NCBI GenBank assembly: GCA_020849155.1
Contig: JADLGU010000316.1
Span: 1-5,531, forward strand
DNA length: 5,531 nt
Direction of reading: 5' to 3'
Source: Rhodocyclaceae bacterium
GTDB taxonomy: Bacteria; Pseudomonadota; Gammaproteobacteria; Burkholderiales; Rhodocyclaceae
In this document: positions 4,090-5,531 of the stretch, piece after piece
How positions within the stretch are numbered: position 1 is the first letter of the stretch
How the letters are laid out: each line of letters opens with the position of its first letter
Notes under the pieces: model-generated
Databases searched by the model: none
The model's input: the letters and a program-made list of their open reading frames with translations, nothing else
Told to the model about the DNA's origin: nothing
Position numbers and translations under genes: made by a program

Positions 4090-5531
4090 ATGGCGCGTCC
4101 GGAAAAATTTCGTCTAGGCGAGATCCTGGTCCAGCAGAACCTGCTCAGCCAGGACCAGTTGCAGGCGGCGCTGGACGAACAGAAGAAAACCGGCCGCAAG
4201 CTGGGGCGGGTTTTCGTAGACAAGGGCTTCGTCACGGAGGAACAGATTTCCGAGGCGATCGCCCGGCAGATCAACGCCCCCTACATCAACCTCAAGTACT
4301 TCAACATCAAGCCGGCCATGGTGCGCCTGCTGCCCGAAGCCCAGGCGCGGCGCTTCCGCGCCCTGGTGCTGGAGCAGCGGGACAATGCGGTCCGCGTCGG
4401 CTTCGCCGACCCGACCGACCTGTTCGCCTACGACGAGGTGGCGCGCATACTCAAGCGCGACATCGACATCGCCGTCGTCACCGAGAGCCAGCTGCTGGAG
4501 GCCGTTGACAGGGTCTATCAGCGCACCGAGGAAATCAGCGGCCTGGCCAAGGAGCTGACGGCCGAACTGGGCGAGGGCGCGGTCGATCTGGGCGCACTGG
4601 CCCTCACGCCAGGGCTGGAGGAGGCGCCGGTCGTCAAGTTGCTGCAGTCGGTGTTCGAGGCCGCCACCCAGGTGCGCGCCTCGGACATCCACATCGAGCC
4701 GCAGGAGCGTTCCCTGGTGATTCGCTTCCGCATCGACGGGGTGATGCACGTCCAGACCGAGGCCGACATGAAGATCGCCACGGCCCTGGTGCTGCGCCTG
4801 AAGCTGATGTCGGGCCTGGACATTTCCGAGAAGCGGCTGCCGCAGGACGGGCGCTTCAACGTCAAGGTGAAAAACATCGCCATCGACGTCCGCATTTCGA
4901 CCATGCCGACCCAGCATGGCGAGTCGGTGGTGATGCGCCTGCTCAACCAGGGCGCCGGCATGCTGCGGCTGGAACACCTGGGCATGCCGCCGCCCATCCT
5001 GGAGCGCCTGCGGCAGGCCGTGCATCGGTCGAGCGGCATGGTGCTGGTGACCGGCCCTACCGGCAGCGGCAAGACCACCACGCTCTACGCCGCCCTGGCC
5101 GAGATCAACACCACCGAAAAGAAGATCATCACCGTCGAGGATCCGGTCGAATACCGCCTGCCGGGCATCAACCAGGTGCAGGTCAACGACAAGATCGACT
5201 TGAGCTTCGAGCGGGTGCTGCGTTCCGCCCTGCGCCAGGACCCGGACGTGATCCTGGTCGGCGAGATGCGCGACCAGACCACCGCCGAGATCGGCCTGCG
5301 CGCCGCCATGACCGGACACATGGTGCTCTCCACCCTGCATACCAACGACGCCGCCAGCACCCCGATCCGTCTGCTCGACATGGGCGTGCCGCGCTACATG
5401 GTGGCGATGTCGCTGCATATCGTCATCGCCCAGCGCCTGTTGCGCACCCTCTGCGAGCGCTGCGCCCGGCCGCGGCGGCTGACGCCCCAGGAGCACGAAT
5501 GGCTGCGGGTGGAGATCGGCGACGAGGTGGA
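4090..5531 (+). CDS. mshE: MshE-type pilus/secretion assembly ATPase with c-di-GMP-binding MshEN domain (partial, 3' end beyond window)
   Basis: A GspE/PilB-family hexameric ATPase that powers assembly of type IV (MSHA-like) pili or a type II secretion pseudopilus at the cytoplasmic face of the inner membrane. The first 480 codons are visible. The N-terminal MshEN domain holds two 24-residue c-di-GMP-binding motifs, R8-Q31 (starting RLGEILV) and K37-Q60 (starting KLGRVFV), with the standard 5-residue spacer. The motor part has ASDIHIEP (197-204), RFRIDG (212-217), Walker A GPTGSGKT (322-329), Asp box TVEDPVEY (348-355), Walker B with VGEMRD (390-395, E392), and His box H410/H417. C455-x2-C458 is the first half of the zinc-binding tetracysteine motif; the second half is off the window. 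ATG 4090 follows a short GGGG (4082-4085). MshE is preferred over PilB or GspE because of the tandem MshEN motifs, but neighbours that would settle it are not visible. Confidence 0.88.
   Translation, partial: MARPEKFRLGEILVQQNLLSQDQLQAALDEQKKTGRKLGRVFVDKGFVTEEQISEAIARQINAPYINLKYFNIKPAMVRLLPEAQARRFRALVLEQRDNAVRVGFADPTDLFAYDEVARILKRDIDIAVVTESQLLEAVDRVYQRTEEISGLAKELTAELGEGAVDLGALALTPGLEEAPVVKLLQSVFEAATQVRASDIHIEPQERSLVIRFRIDGVMHVQTEADMKIATALVLRLKLMSGLDISEKRLPQDGRFNVKVKNIAIDVRISTMPTQHGESVVMRLLNQGAGMLRLEHLGMPPPILERLRQAVHRSSGMVLVTGPTGSGKTTTLYAALAEINTTEKKIITVEDPVEYRLPGINQVQVNDKIDLSFERVLRSALRQDPDVILVGEMRDQTTAEIGLRAAMTGHMVLSTLHTNDAASTPIRLLDMGVPRYMVAMSLHIVIAQRLLRTLCERCARPRRLTPQEHEWLRVEIGDEV

Noticed and set aside
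4114..5496. 460-codon minus-strand open frame opposite the ATPase gene
   Set aside because: Histidine/glutamine/glycine-rich translation without recognisable motifs. The plus strand encodes an unmistakable ATPase with all Walker, Asp and His boxes, so this is a compositional artefact.

Overview
The window is GC-rich (by eye about two thirds G+C), densely packed chromosomal DNA. Gene content and order point to a betaproteobacterium, possibly Rhodocyclales-like, though the exact lineage is inferred. All nine genes have clear housekeeping or widespread accessory identities. Codon use looks uniform, and there is no mobile element, CRISPR array, tRNA or rRNA. Two AT-richer islands, near 549-570 and 4013-4080, mark the two divergent promoter regions.

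Layout. (1) 1-496, minus strand: the N-terminal two thirds of gpmA (phosphoglycerate mutase), cut by the window edge. (2) 593-3536, plus strand: a tight run of six genes. It holds an ArsR-type repressor, a membrane-anchored rhodanese, glutaredoxin grxC, secretion chaperone secB, a secreted SH3-domain protein, and gpsA (glycerol-3-phosphate dehydrogenase). Two junctions are 4-base start/stop overlaps (ATGA at 1329-1332, GTGA at 2099-2102). Other gaps are 7, 11 and 48 bases, so the run is probably one operon or two nested ones. (3) 3533-3997, minus strand: trmL (tRNA wobble-base 2'-O-methyltransferase), convergent with gpsA and sharing a TTAA at the stop codons. (4) 4090 to the right edge, plus strand: an MshE-type pilus/secretion assembly ATPase with an N-terminal c-di-GMP-binding MshEN domain, cut near its C-terminal zinc motif.

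How the genes fit together. The core order rhodanese-grxC-secB-gpsA, with trmL nearby, resembles the enterobacterial yibN-grxC-secB-gpsA-cysE-trmL cluster. Here cysE is absent, an SH3-domain gene sits between secB and gpsA, and trmL is inverted. The ArsR regulator heading the run carries two cysteines 66 residues apart (C34, C100), the spacing of the persulfide-sensing pair in SqrR and BigR. With a rhodanese (sulfane-sulfur transfer) and a glutaredoxin directly downstream, a sulfide/persulfide- or redox-responsive operon is the most interesting reading. That reading is inference. I do not see a wholly new multi-gene system in this window.
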